Assembly (NCBI GenBank): GCA_050117475.1
Contig: JASFMR010000001.1
Span: forward strand, 45,251 to 109,250
DNA: 64,000 bases
Reading direction: 5' to 3'
From: Fodinibius sp050117475
GTDB taxonomy: Bacteria > Bacteroidota > Rhodothermia > Balneolales > Balneolaceae
A program made the translations under genes and the position numbers. The notes beneath the pieces were generated by a model. The model was not told where the DNA came from. It did no database searches and saw only the letters and a program-made list of their open reading frames with translations. Positions 44,088 through 53,100 of this stretch are shown here, piece by piece. The number at the start of each line of letters is the position of its first letter. The stretch's first letter is position 1.

Positions 44088-45176
44088 ATGCCAGGAAAAA
44101 ATATTAGCATAAAAATCCTTGCGAAGCCGGCTTTTTCTAACAAAAGCCGTAATCCATATAATTATCTTCTTTATTCACGAATGCAAAGAGCTTTTGATTG
44201 CGAAATTGATGAATTTTCTCCCTCAAAAGCGCTACTAAGTCGTTATGATATTTTACACATGCACTGGCCGGATGTGATGCTTTCACAAGACAGCCTGGCA
44301 AGATCATTCGTAACGGTAGTGGGTTTTTTGCTGATTGTCATGTGGATGAAATTAAAAGGGACGCGGATTGTTTGGACTATTCATAATCTGGTTTCCCACG
44401 ATTTCACGGAGGATGAAAAAAAGTCGAATAATTGGCTTGAAAAATGGTATATGAATCGATTTACCGATGTGCTAGACGGGGTCATCGGGTTGAGCAAAGT
44501 TTCTCTTGATAAAGCACGAATATACTATCCTACACTTTCCGGCAAGGCCGAGTTTGTCATTCCGCATGGACATTACAAGGGGGTCTATCCGGATAAAACA
44601 GATAAGAAGCAGGCCAGGAAATATCTGGATATCCCTCTGGAATCATTCTTATTGACTTATTTTGGCCAGATCCGCCCCTACAAAAATGTGCCTGAATTGA
44701 TTAAGGTTTTCAGTGAGTTGGCTGAAGAGTCTTATTGCCTTCTGATTGCCGGCAAGCCTCTGAATAAAAAATATAGAGATGAAATACAAGATTTAGCTGC
44801 CAAATCTTCAAATCAACGAATCAAGTTATTATTGGAATTCATCCCTGAGAACGAAATTCAGTATATTTTGAGAGCTTCCGATTTAATTGTTATTCCATAT
44901 GAGAAGGTTTTAAATTCCGGAACTGTTTTGCTATCGCTGTCATATGATGTGCCGGTTTTAGTACCGAATCAAGGTTCCATTGTTGAGCTTCAACAAGTGT
45001 TTGGAGTGCGTTGGGTCCAAACGTATTCCGCCAACTTGAGCCATGAGAAGCTTCAAAAAGCAATTGAACGGGCAAAGAACTATGGAAAAGAGGTTTGTGA
45101 ACCTATTAGGGAGTTTGGTTGGGACAAGATTGTTAACCAGACAATGGATGCCTATCAAGAGATTATAAATTCTTGA
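44088..45176 (+). CDS. Glycosyltransferase, GT4-like (GT-B fold)
   Basis: A 362-residue GT-B enzyme. The N-terminal acceptor domain contains 'DILHMHWPDVM' and 'TRIVWTIHNLVSHD'; the C-terminal donor domain contains 'LTYFGQIRPYKNVPELIKVF' and the nucleotide-sugar-binding 'SDLIVIPYEKVLNSGTVLL', in which the usual E-x7-E pattern is modified. The donor sugar is not evident. It follows the first sulfotransferase with an 8-bp gap and converges, with a 4-bp gap, on a GT2 gene on the other strand. Confidence 0.87.
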   Translation: MPGKNISIKILAKPAFSNKSRNPYNYLLYSRMQRAFDCEIDEFSPSKALLSRYDILHMHWPDVMLSQDSLARSFVTVVGFLLIVMWMKLKGTRIVWTIHNLVSHDFTEDEKKSNNWLEKWYMNRFTDVLDGVIGLSKVSLDKARIYYPTLSGKAEFVIPHGHYKGVYPDKTDKKQARKYLDIPLESFLLTYFGQIRPYKNVPELIKVFSELAEESYCLLIAGKPLNKKYRDEIQDLAAKSSNQRIKLLLEFIPENEIQYILRASDLIVIPYEKVLNSGTVLLSLSYDVPVLVPNQGSIVELQQVFGVRWVQTYSANLSHEKLQKAIERAKNYGKEVCEPIREFGWDKIVNQTMDAYQEIINS

Positions 45177-45180
45177 TTAG

Positions 45181-46116
45181 TTACTCATCGGCTAAATCAA
45201 ATGATCGGTATCCCTTCCAGATCCACCATCGGAACCGGAATAACATGATTGCCTTTACGGGTTGAAAGCTAATGAGGTAGCCCAGGGCTAATGGAAATGA
45301 AACCAGTAACTTGCCCATTTCCAATGCCCCGTTTTTCAGTTTTTGTGTACCTGAACTGGCTTCGAGGCGTAGTTTCATGCTTTGACCAAGGCCAAGTGCT
45401 TGCTTTCGGATATAGTCCACCGTAAGGCGACTGGCATTTACCCGGTGATATATAAAGGCATCTGGAAGGTAATAGATATCGACGGAAAGGTCGCGCAATC
45501 GCCGGAATAGCTCTTTTTCTTCGCCGGCATTGAGGGATCTTCCTTTACGGCCCAATTCGGGATGGAAGAGGCCGGATTGTTCAAAAATTGACTTTTTGAA
45601 CCCCATATTGCCGCCAAATGGATACGAGTTTTTAGAATACTTTTTTAACGAATTCCCCATGTCATGATATCCTAATAGAGGGAGTAGGAAGTGGGACATC
45701 CAGGCCGGCCGGGGGTCATCAAACTGAACGTGGATTTTTCCGCCTGCCGCGACAACATCGGGATTATCGGAAAAAAAAGAAACCCAAGCGGGAATCAACG
45801 ACCTCGTGGCTATGATGTCATCGTCCAGGAAAACAATGTACGGACTGTTTGCTTCTTTGACCCCGCGATTCCTGGCATGCGAAAGCCCCTGATTTGTTTC
45901 TTTGATATAACGAATGGCTTTACCATCTTTCTCCAGTGTATCTTTATGCCGCTGTACGACAAGGGGGGTCTCATCCGAAGAATTGTTGTCAATTACCAGT
46001 AATTCACAATTGAGGTCTGAAAATCCGCGAAAAAGGAGGGACTCTAAGGTATCATCGAGATATGAAGCACGATTATAAGTACAGATAATAAATGTTATTA
46101 GTGATTGATTCCTCAT
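45181..46116 (-). CDS. Glycosyltransferase family 2
   Basis: An inverting GT-A glycosyltransferase. Starting at the ATG at 46116 gives 311 residues that open directly with the fold: 'LITFIICTYNRASYLDDTLE', then 'LLVIDNNSSDET', and the metal-binding DxD as 'IVFLDDDIIA'. The acceptor-side motif is 'NAGEEKELFRRL', the usual E-D region, followed by 'FIYHRVNASRLT'. The frame stays open upstream to an ATG at 46161, and the additional 15 residues look unlike the family, so I prefer 46116. It is the only gene pointing left within the glycan region apart from the flippase and the YfhO-like gene. Confidence 0.85.
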   Translation of the reverse strand: MRNQSLITFIICTYNRASYLDDTLESLLFRGFSDLNCELLVIDNNSSDETPLVVQRHKDTLEKDGKAIRYIKETNQGLSHARNRGVKEANSPYIVFLDDDIIATRSLIPAWVSFFSDNPDVVAAGGKIHVQFDDPRPAWMSHFLLPLLGYHDMGNSLKKYSKNSYPFGGNMGFKKSIFEQSGLFHPELGRKGRSLNAGEEKELFRRLRDLSVDIYYLPDAFIYHRVNASRLTVDYIRKQALGLGQSMKLRLEASSGTQKLKNGALEMGKLLVSFPLALGYLISFQPVKAIMLFRFRWWIWKGYRSFDLADE

Positions 46117-46210
46117 ATGTCGATAATGTACTGGCCTTTTGATCAAAGCCTGAAAATACATTTTTTTGGAGCAAGAATGCGAATTTTAGATTTATAGTAA
46201 AAGGTATAGC

Positions 46211-47041
46211 ATGGGTGAAAATCAACCGCTTGTTTCTGCTGTTGTGACGACTCGGAACCGTGCCCAGATGCTCAGGCGCGCCCTGGATTCCGTCGTTGTA
46301 CAGACGTATCCAAATTTAGAACTGATAATCGTGGATGACGGTTCAACAGATGAAACTTCTTCAGTTGTGGCAGGATATGAGGGCGTCCGGCCACTCAAGT
46401 ATATCCGCCATGAAGAATCGCTTGGGGCATGCCTTGCACGGAACAGGGGAATTCAGGAATCTTCTGGGATATTCGTTGCGGGACTTGATGACGATGATAA
46501 ATGGCATGAAAAGAGGGTTGAGCAACTCGTGAAGGCGTATTCAGATGATTATGCCTGTATTACATCTGATGTGGTTATGGTTTTTAAGCATGGCGAAAAG
46601 GTCTGGAAAAAGAAAAGGCTTATCGGTTTGGATACTCTCTTATACACAAATCAGGTTGGCAATCAAGTATTGGTACGCCGTGATCGCCTTTTGGAAGTGG
46701 GGGGATTTGATCCAGGGCTAAAAGCAGCCCAGGATTATGATTTGTGGATCCGGCTTTGTAAAAAATACGGCCCTATATTAAATGTACAGAAACCACTGCA
46801 GACTATTTACTTGGATCACGGCACAGAACGAATTACGGATCAATCCTCGTTTGACGGATACCTGCAATTTTATAATAAGCATAAGGCGGAATTCAATCGG
46901 CAGCAGCGCAAATACCAGCTTTTTAACATTCGGCGTGCGGCAGGTAAGCCGCTTACAATCGATGAGTTTATAAGATATGTACCTTTGTTTCGATATTGGA
47001 AAGAAATGAAAAGAGTCATTGGAAAAATGATTTGGGAATAA
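46211..47041 (+). CDS. Glycosyltransferase family 2
   Basis: A 276-residue GT-A enzyme with the standard motif order: 'VSAVVTTRNRAQMLRRALDS', 'LELIIVDDGSTDET', 'LGACLARNRGIQES', the DxD as 'VAGLDDDDKWHEKR', and 'LKAAQDYDLWIRLCKKYG' as the catalytic-base region. No membrane segment follows, so it acts at the cytoplasmic face. It overlaps nothing and lies 7 bp before the second sulfotransferase, which suggests that both act on the same glycan. Confidence 0.9.
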   Translation: MGENQPLVSAVVTTRNRAQMLRRALDSVVVQTYPNLELIIVDDGSTDETSSVVAGYEGVRPLKYIRHEESLGACLARNRGIQESSGIFVAGLDDDDKWHEKRVEQLVKAYSDDYACITSDVVMVFKHGEKVWKKKRLIGLDTLLYTNQVGNQVLVRRDRLLEVGGFDPGLKAAQDYDLWIRLCKKYGPILNVQKPLQTIYLDHGTERITDQSSFDGYLQFYNKHKAEFNRQQRKYQLFNIRRAAGKPLTIDEFIRYVPLFRYWKEMKRVIGKMIWE

Positions 47042-47048
47042 AACAGTT

Positions 47049-48020
47049 ATGTCGGCAAGAGAACAACTTTTTAAAATGAAGGCAGGGGTAATGGATATTC
47101 TTTGCCGTATAGTGGCAAATGCGAAAGAATTCGTCCCTGAAGAGCAGATTCTCATTTTCAGTTATCCCAGAAGCGGGAGTACCTGGGTTGCCGAATTGAT
47201 AAATAAAGTCCCTCGGACTGTAATTCTTTGGGAGCCGCTTCATCTTCGCAATGTGCCTGAATTTAGAGAATTAGGGTTCGGGTGGCGTCAGTATATCCCT
47301 GAAAACGCAGCTTGGGATGAAGCGTTGGAGACCTTTAATAGTCTTTTTAAAGGAGCATACTTAAATCATTGGCTCAGTAACGTCGCTTTCCCTCTAGAAT
47401 TTTACTCCGCTGACAGAATGATTGTGAAATTTGTACGGGCTAACGGACTATTGCCGTGGCTGACAATGAATTTCGATTTTGAGAAAGATCCCATTTATCT
47501 TTTACGCCACCCTTTTGCCGTTGCTGCATCTCAAATGAAGGAGGGAAGCTGGGATTACAAATTCGAGGAATATGAAATCCCGAAGATGCCGTTCGATGAA
47601 ATTTTTAGAGCCCATGCTTCATTTCTTTCCACTCTGAAAACCAAGCCGGAAGAAATTGTTGCGACATGGTGCATCAATAATAAAATTGTGCTTGAGAGTG
47701 AGCGTCACAATAGCGGCTGGGTAACCCTCTATTATGAAAGCTTACTGCTAAAACCTGAAGAAGAACTAATAAAGCTCTTTGATCGATTGGACATGGAGTT
47801 GCCACCCGGTATCTTTGAACGCCTTAGCAAAGCCAGTTATACTACCGGGGAAGCGACATTTCAGAAAGGCATAAAACCACAACTCGCTAAATGGCGAACA
47901 TCTTTTGATAAGGAAGATATTACACGTATGCAGCGTGTGCTGGATTACTTTGGTATTGAAGTTTATTCAAAAAATCTATTGCCCAAGTCTTTAGCTCATC
48001 AAGAAAAGCTATTCGACTGA
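47049..48020 (+). CDS. Sulfotransferase (PAPS-dependent), second type
   Basis: A 323-residue sulfotransferase unlike the first in overall sequence. The PAPS loop is 'IFSYPRSGSTWVAELI' (about 36-51), followed by 'LWEPLHLRNVPEF'. The 3'-phosphate site is 'PIYLLRHPFAVAASQMKEGS' (about 150-169), and 'WVTLYYESLLLKPEEELI' lies further on. It resembles carbohydrate sulfotransferases. It follows a GT2 gene by 7 bp, and its 3' end overlaps by 12 bp with the convergent YfhO-like gene. Confidence 0.85.
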   Translation: MSAREQLFKMKAGVMDILCRIVANAKEFVPEEQILIFSYPRSGSTWVAELINKVPRTVILWEPLHLRNVPEFRELGFGWRQYIPENAAWDEALETFNSLFKGAYLNHWLSNVAFPLEFYSADRMIVKFVRANGLLPWLTMNFDFEKDPIYLLRHPFAVAASQMKEGSWDYKFEEYEIPKMPFDEIFRAHASFLSTLKTKPEEIVATWCINNKIVLESERHNSGWVTLYYESLLLKPEEELIKLFDRLDMELPPGIFERLSKASYTTGEATFQKGIKPQLAKWRTSFDKEDITRMQRVLDYFGIEVYSKNLLPKSLAHQEKLFD

Positions 48021-50516
48021 CCTATCCTTTTCGACCGTTTTGTCTTGTTTTTTCCATTGAAAGAATAATATTCCAATCCCTGTAATCCACAGAATAATAT
48101 GACCAAGCCAAGCAATGCGGCCACCCCATACATCAGAAGCCGGTTCAAACGTCATTGTGATTGTGTGATCTCCTGCCGGAATTTGTAGTCCCCGAAGCAC
48201 GAAATCTGTTTTATAAATCTTAGCCGGTTTGCCGTCGATGGTCGCATGCCATCCTGCGGGATAATAAATCTCACTGAGCGCCAGGAATTTTTTTGAAGAA
48301 GAGGAAGTGGAAAGCTCTATAGTTTTGGAATTATATGATGTGACAGAAATGCTAGCCGATGTGTCCCTTTGGGTAGCAATTGCCTCATTCGTTTCGACGA
48401 TGGCCATTTTGTGGGGATTAAAACCGGAATCCGGTTTCATCAGATTAGCTGCTTCCTGTGGAGATGAAACCGTCTTTACCGAATCCACAAAAAATGCTTT
48501 TGGCAGTACATCATCATTGCGGTATACCTGTTGTCCATTTTGATTAAAGACTTCTGTGTAACCGGCAAAAGGAAGCGGATGACTGGTGGTAATGTACTTC
48601 ACGTTCAGCATGTCCAAAATGGGATCATTAAATCCATTGTTCGCCATGAGCAGGTGATCGATGAGATCTTGGTAATGTGCAAGTTTAGCCCCCGTATAAC
48701 CACCTATTGAAGGATAGAAATAACAGGGGATGGCATTATTGAATGGATTGCGATTCAACGGTAATACCCGGTATGGATACCCCGTATCGCCTTGAATGTG
48801 TTGCATGATAAATTTGTCGGATGGCTGCTGTCGCTGCTGGATAAGCTGCTCTGCAGAGATACGATCCGGCACCATCTTGTCTTCGCTGGTATAACGAGCA
48901 TCAACGCGGAGCATGTCATAAGCTGCCAAAAGGAGAAGGCCGGCCAAGAGATAACCTTTGCTGACTTTATTTTTCACAAAACCTATGATAAGCCCGCCCG
49001 TCAAAAGTACGAGAATGAAATACCGGGTTGCATCACTATCGGCCATATCCTCTCTTTTGGGCTTTAACCGACTGTTTATAAAAGATTGAACACGGTTCTG
49101 AACCTGCGGATTGTCGGGAGACAGGTTATTCTGCTGAGCCAGCTGCCTGGCGTATTGCTGGGCTTCACCTTCTTTTTCAAACGATAGCAGTGAGTTGCTG
49201 CCTAGTGTAAATATCATTCCCAACCCAAGGGCGACACCCAAAGGAAGATAGAGTTTCTTTATAGGATTTGAGTGCTCTTTGGCCATTTGGAACAGGGCTT
49301 CAATACCGTAAACCGATAGTACTGCGTAACAGAATACGGTGACAATCAGCCACATTTCAGGAGTACGAAACTTGTTGAAATACGGGATGTAATCAAACAT
49401 AAAACTGTTCAAAAGCGGGAAATGTGAGCCCAGTGAAAACAGCATCGCAAGAGATCCCACTCCAAAAAATAGGTACTTCAATTTGTTCCGATACCGAAAA
49501 AGGCCGATCAGAGCTAAAACAAAGGCAATAGCCCCAAAGTAATGGGGACCACTGGTAAATGGTTTTGGACCCCAGTAGGCTTCTCCGGAGGCACCGCCAT
49601 ACAGACCGGGGATAATCAAGGTAAACAGTTCTCCGATCCCTTGTGACCAACTGAAAGCATATTGCATTGATAATCCCGCAGCTTGTGAAGTATCAAGTGT
49701 GGATCCGCCTCTTGTACTGTAATGAGCATATTCATACAGGCGCCAATAGACATCGACGCTGGATAAAATAGATAAAATGCCGGCACCGACTGCGATACCG
49801 GTGCGCTGGATCCATTCCGCTATTTGCTTCTTTCTGTAAAACAGCCAAGTATCGTAGATCCACCAAAATGCTAGTAAGTAAAGGAAATAATAGGTTACTT
49901 GGGGATGATGAGCCCTGAGCTCCAAAGTCATCGATAGGGCAAAGATAAAGAAGGCCCACCATTTTTTCGGGGATCGGCTCACCAAATAATATCCCACAAA
50001 CATCCAGGGGATAAAGGCAAAGGCTATAAATTTGTTGTAATGTCCCGCTTCAATAATGATGGGGATATATGTTGTGAAGCCGATTAGGATAGAACCGAGT
50101 GCGGATGAGAAAGGGCGCAGACCCTGAATCACAAAAAAGAAATAGGCCCCGCTCAGCAGTATCCAGAAAAAAGGAAGTGGTTTCGTATGCCCCGAAATCC
50201 ATTTGATCAATGAATCGATGTTTGGGGGTGGGGCCGGGTTGTGAACCACATAAGAAGGCATACCGGAAAACATGTTGGAAGCCCAAAGAGGATGCTCTCC
50301 GTTATGTTGATGCATATATTCAATAACTGATTGGGAACCCGCCCTCCACTGCAGTACATCATTTCCCAGAAATTGTTTTCCGCCAAAAAAGATAGCCGAG
50401 TAGAGAATAAGAGGCAGCAGGAATAAAACCAGCAGGGCGATCCCGTGTTTTTTAGCGTCGGAAAGCCTGGAAATAAAATCGTCTTGTAAATCTTGTGGAG
50501 GTTGGTTAACCATCAT
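48009..50516 (-). CDS. YfhO-family multi-pass membrane protein (GT-C-like)
   Basis: An 835-residue membrane protein with about a dozen hydrophobic segments in the first two thirds and a soluble C-terminal beta domain ('YYPAGWHATIDGKPAKIYKT', about 750-770), followed by one last membrane segment. This is the YfhO layout. In Firmicutes YfhO-type proteins glycosylate teichoic or lipoteichoic acids using lipid-linked sugars; in this lineage the substrate is unknown. The start codon overlaps the gatC stop (ATGA at 50516-50513), so the two are translationally coupled, and two adjacent ATGs are possible. Its position beside the glycan genes could be meaningful or accidental. Confidence 0.85.
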   Translation of the reverse strand: MMVNQPPQDLQDDFISRLSDAKKHGIALLVLFLLPLILYSAIFFGGKQFLGNDVLQWRAGSQSVIEYMHQHNGEHPLWASNMFSGMPSYVVHNPAPPPNIDSLIKWISGHTKPLPFFWILLSGAYFFFVIQGLRPFSSALGSILIGFTTYIPIIIEAGHYNKFIAFAFIPWMFVGYYLVSRSPKKWWAFFIFALSMTLELRAHHPQVTYYFLYLLAFWWIYDTWLFYRKKQIAEWIQRTGIAVGAGILSILSSVDVYWRLYEYAHYSTRGGSTLDTSQAAGLSMQYAFSWSQGIGELFTLIIPGLYGGASGEAYWGPKPFTSGPHYFGAIAFVLALIGLFRYRNKLKYLFFGVGSLAMLFSLGSHFPLLNSFMFDYIPYFNKFRTPEMWLIVTVFCYAVLSVYGIEALFQMAKEHSNPIKKLYLPLGVALGLGMIFTLGSNSLLSFEKEGEAQQYARQLAQQNNLSPDNPQVQNRVQSFINSRLKPKREDMADSDATRYFILVLLTGGLIIGFVKNKVSKGYLLAGLLLLAAYDMLRVDARYTSEDKMVPDRISAEQLIQQRQQPSDKFIMQHIQGDTGYPYRVLPLNRNPFNNAIPCYFYPSIGGYTGAKLAHYQDLIDHLLMANNGFNDPILDMLNVKYITTSHPLPFAGYTEVFNQNGQQVYRNDDVLPKAFFVDSVKTVSSPQEAANLMKPDSGFNPHKMAIVETNEAIATQRDTSASISVTSYNSKTIELSTSSSSKKFLALSEIYYPAGWHATIDGKPAKIYKTDFVLRGLQIPAGDHTITMTFEPASDVWGGRIAWLGHIILWITGIGILFFQWKKQDKTVEKDRSVE

Positions 50517-50800
50517 TCAATAACCCTGGGCACGCGGAAATAGTCTGAATCTGCATCAGGAGCGTTTTTGAGCGCATCTTCATGTGATAAAGGTTCTTTG
50601 GCTTTATCATCCCTGAGGCGATACTCCAGATCAATTACATGTTCCAGGGGGGCTACATTGGAAGTGTCAATTTCTTCCAGCGTATTCATGTAATCGAGGA
50701 TCTGATTTAGGTCATGAACCAATGATTCGGTCTCTTCATCGGTAAGTTGCAGCCGCGCCAGATCTGCAACATAATTGACATCTTTTTGGGTTACTGACAT
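50513..50800 (-). CDS. gatC: Asp-tRNA(Asn)/Glu-tRNA(Gln) amidotransferase subunit C
   Basis: A 95-residue subunit that stabilises GatA in the transamidosome producing Gln-tRNA(Gln) or Asn-tRNA(Asn). Hallmarks are 'VNYVADLARLQLTDEETE' at the N-terminus, 'LNQILDYMNTLEEIDTSNV' and the C-terminal 'DSDYFRVPRVIE'. gatA and gatB are not in the window. The stop codon overlaps the start of the YfhO-like gene by 4 bp, so the genes share a transcript. Confidence 0.93.
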   Translation of the reverse strand: MSVTQKDVNYVADLARLQLTDEETESLVHDLNQILDYMNTLEEIDTSNVAPLEHVIDLEYRLRDDKAKEPLSHEDALKNAPDADSDYFRVPRVIE

Positions 50801-50938
50801 GAAGTTGTAAAATTTAGTTCATTTGGAAAATGAGTCATAAATTAATAAAACAATCTTACAGTTGACAGTGTCTAAAACAATGCTCAATTCTAAAAATCAT
50901 TTGAGGTTTGGATCTTTTAATGCAAAATCCAAGGTTCC

Positions 50939-51015
50939 GATAGCTGATAGCTGATAGCTGATAGCTGATAGCTGATAGCTGATAGCTGATAGCTGATAGC
51001 TGATAGCTGATAGCT
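50939..51015. repeat. Tandem heptamer array, 11 x GATAGCT
   Basis: Eleven perfect copies of the 7-bp unit GATAGCT run from 50939 to 51015, in the intergenic region between the divergent gatC and ptsH genes. The array ends 58 bp before the ptsH start codon. Two adjacent units contain AGCT-GAT-AGCT, which can fold into small hairpins. A frame that reads through the array on the minus strand encodes repeating SYQLSAI and is not a gene. Confidence 0.97.
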
Positions 51016-51073
51016 GATATGGATAGTTAACATAATTATTGGCATCTTGTTCGGTAAATATTAGACTCTCAGA

Positions 51074-51358
51074 ATGATACGAAAGAAAGTTACGATCAAA
51101 AATGAAGCCGGACTTCATGCCCGGCCGGCATCTGCGTTGGTAAAACTGGCAAGTAAATATAAATCAGATTTTTATATTCATATGTATGGGTACAAAGTCA
51201 ATGGCAAGAGTATCTTGGGAGTTATGACTTTGGCTGCTGAAAAGGGAGCAGAATTAGAACTCGAGCTTGACGGACCTGATGAACAAGATGCAATTGAATC
51301 GATTACAGAGTTAATCGATAGTGGATTCGGAGAAGTATACAAAGATCAAGATGAATAA
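51074..51358 (+). CDS. ptsH: Phosphocarrier protein HPr
   Basis: A 94-residue phosphocarrier of the PEP:sugar phosphotransferase system. The phosphorylated His is H15 in 'AGLHARPASAL'. Ser46 in 'NGKSILGVMTLA' is kept, so control by an HPr kinase is possible. No sugar permease (EII) gene is near, so in this organism the system may have mainly regulatory work. Its stop overlaps the ptsI start by 8 bp. A tandem heptamer array precedes it. Confidence 0.95.
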   Translation: MIRKKVTIKNEAGLHARPASALVKLASKYKSDFYIHMYGYKVNGKSILGVMTLAAEKGAELELELDGPDEQDAIESITELIDSGFGEVYKDQDE

Positions 51359-53096
51359 GGAACCCAACAGTAAGGAATTCGCGCTTAAAGGTACACCTGG
51401 ATCGCCTGGAATCGTAATTGGAAAAACTAGTCTATACAAGCGAAATCGGCCTATAGTATCGAATACTAAGATCGATGACCAAAAGATTAAAAAACAAGTT
51501 ACTGATTTTCGCGAGGCCAGGAAAAGAGCTGAGAAAGAATTGACACAGATGTTACAGGCTCAAAGCGACGGAAGTGCTGAGGAGCTTATACAGGCACAAA
51601 TTGAGATGATAAATGACCCAGAATTAAGTGAAAGGGTCGAGAGTGAGATTAACGAGCATAATCAGCCAGCTGATTCAGCTGTTCTGAAGGTATTTGAACA
51701 ATACCTCGACATGTTGAAGCAGAATCATGATGCTGCCATTCGCGAGCGGTCAGTAGATATCTCGGATACTCGCGACAGGTTGATTCAGATTTTGCACAAC
51801 CATGAAGCCGATGAGGTCAAGGAGGGAACGATTTTAGTAGCCAGAGAGCTGAGTCCCCGGGAAGTAATTGAATTTTCGGACCGTAAAATCAAAGGGATTA
51901 TTATAGACAGGGGCGGGACGACCTCCCATGCTGCCATAATTGCCCGGGCTATGAATATACCTATGGTTGTTGGGATGAGAAATATTACTAAAGTATTGGA
52001 GGCCGATGCAACGGTAGTTTTGGACGGACAAAATGGTAAGATTATTGTGAACCCCGGGGAATCTACCTTGCGGAAGTACCGTGATTTGATAAATCAACAA
52101 ATAAAAGCTTCAACTGACTTGCAGTCAGTTTGTGATGAACCCAATCTTACGGCTGATGGCAACTCTTTTGTACTTAGGGCCAACATCGAATTTGAGGAAG
52201 AACTCAAGATGGTTAAAAAATACCGGGCGGAAGGAATTGGGCTCCTCCGTACAGAATCGGTGTATCTGCGCCGTGAGCATTTTGGGAAAAAAGAAAAACA
52301 GGAAGCATTTTATGAAGCCATTGTTGAGCAAATAGTTCCTCAGCCTGTGACGATCCGTCTGTTTGACGCAGGCGGGGATAAATTTTTCAGGGGACACAAG
52401 AAGGAGCAAAATCCATTTTTGGGATGGCGGGGAATTAGAATGCTGCTGGATAACGAAAAGTTGCTTAGGAACCAGCTGCAGGCTATTCTGAAAACCGCTG
52501 GAAAATTTAAAGGGGTGGTGCGCATCCTTGTTCCCATGATATCAACCCTTCAGGAGTTTACTAGGGTTAAACAGCTAATGATTTCGGTTCAGGAAGAGCT
52601 CAGTGAAAACGGCCTGGATATCGATAAAAATGTACAATTGGGTATTATGGTTGAAGTACCTAATGTGGCTATGCAGGCCGAATTTTTTGCCGAACATGCT
52701 GATTTTCTTAGCATAGGGACGAATGATTTAACACAATATATATTGGCCGTGGATCGAGGAAATGAACGGATTTCCGTATTGTATGATCAACGCCATCCTG
52801 TGATCTGGCGACTTATTAATCAAGTAGCGAAGGCTGCCCGAATTACGAATACACCCATTAGTGTATGTGGTGAATTGGCCGCTGATCCTTTATCGGCTTG
52901 TTGTCTTATGGGATTAGGCATAAACGAATTGAGTATGAGTCCCACTGTTTTGCCTATGGTAAAACGAAAACTGAGATCTTATTCCTTGTCCAAAATGGAG
53001 GAGCTTGGCAACAATGTGTTGGCTTGCAATACTATTGATGAGGTTAATCAATTATTCAGCGATTGGAATTCAACAAAAATAACCAGTCAAGACTAG
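51351..53096 (+). CDS. ptsI: Phosphoenolpyruvate-protein phosphotransferase (Enzyme I)
   Basis: A 581-residue enzyme that moves phosphate from PEP to HPr. Translation most likely starts at the ATG at 51351, inside the end of ptsH, because the upstream in-frame alternative at 51321 adds ten residues unlike the family. The swivelling His is in 'GGTTSHAAIIARAMNIPMVV'. The PEP-binding barrel carries 'EGIGLLRTESVYL', 'VTIRLFDAGGDKF', 'FLSIGTNDLTQY' and the catalytic Cys in 'PISVCGELAADP'. It lies 4 bp before the isomerase gene. Confidence 0.95.
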   Translation: MNKEPNSKEFALKGTPGSPGIVIGKTSLYKRNRPIVSNTKIDDQKIKKQVTDFREARKRAEKELTQMLQAQSDGSAEELIQAQIEMINDPELSERVESEINEHNQPADSAVLKVFEQYLDMLKQNHDAAIRERSVDISDTRDRLIQILHNHEADEVKEGTILVARELSPREVIEFSDRKIKGIIIDRGGTTSHAAIIARAMNIPMVVGMRNITKVLEADATVVLDGQNGKIIVNPGESTLRKYRDLINQQIKASTDLQSVCDEPNLTADGNSFVLRANIEFEEELKMVKKYRAEGIGLLRTESVYLRREHFGKKEKQEAFYEAIVEQIVPQPVTIRLFDAGGDKFFRGHKKEQNPFLGWRGIRMLLDNEKLLRNQLQAILKTAGKFKGVVRILVPMISTLQEFTRVKQLMISVQEELSENGLDIDKNVQLGIMVEVPNVAMQAEFFAEHADFLSIGTNDLTQYILAVDRGNERISVLYDQRHPVIWRLINQVAKAARITNTPISVCGELAADPLSACCLMGLGINELSMSPTVLPMVKRKLRSYSLSKMEELGNNVLACNTIDEVNQLFSDWNSTKITSQD

Positions 53097-53100
53097 CATA

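Noticed and set aside
41555..48020. Genomic island by horizontal transfer
   Set aside because: Glycan genes often transfer, and the region is slightly AT-rich by eye, but no mobility gene, tRNA boundary or direct repeat was found to support it.
50939..51015. CRISPR array
   Set aside because: The unit is 7 bp, tandem and without spacers.
50897..51118. Minus-strand frame with repeated SYQLSAI residues
   Set aside because: It only reads through the GATAGCT heptamer array; no family resemblance, and it overlaps the start of ptsH.
51321..51350. Upstream start for ptsI inside ptsH
   Set aside because: It would add ten residues unlike Enzyme I; the ATG at 51351 overlapping the ptsH stop is the normal arrangement.
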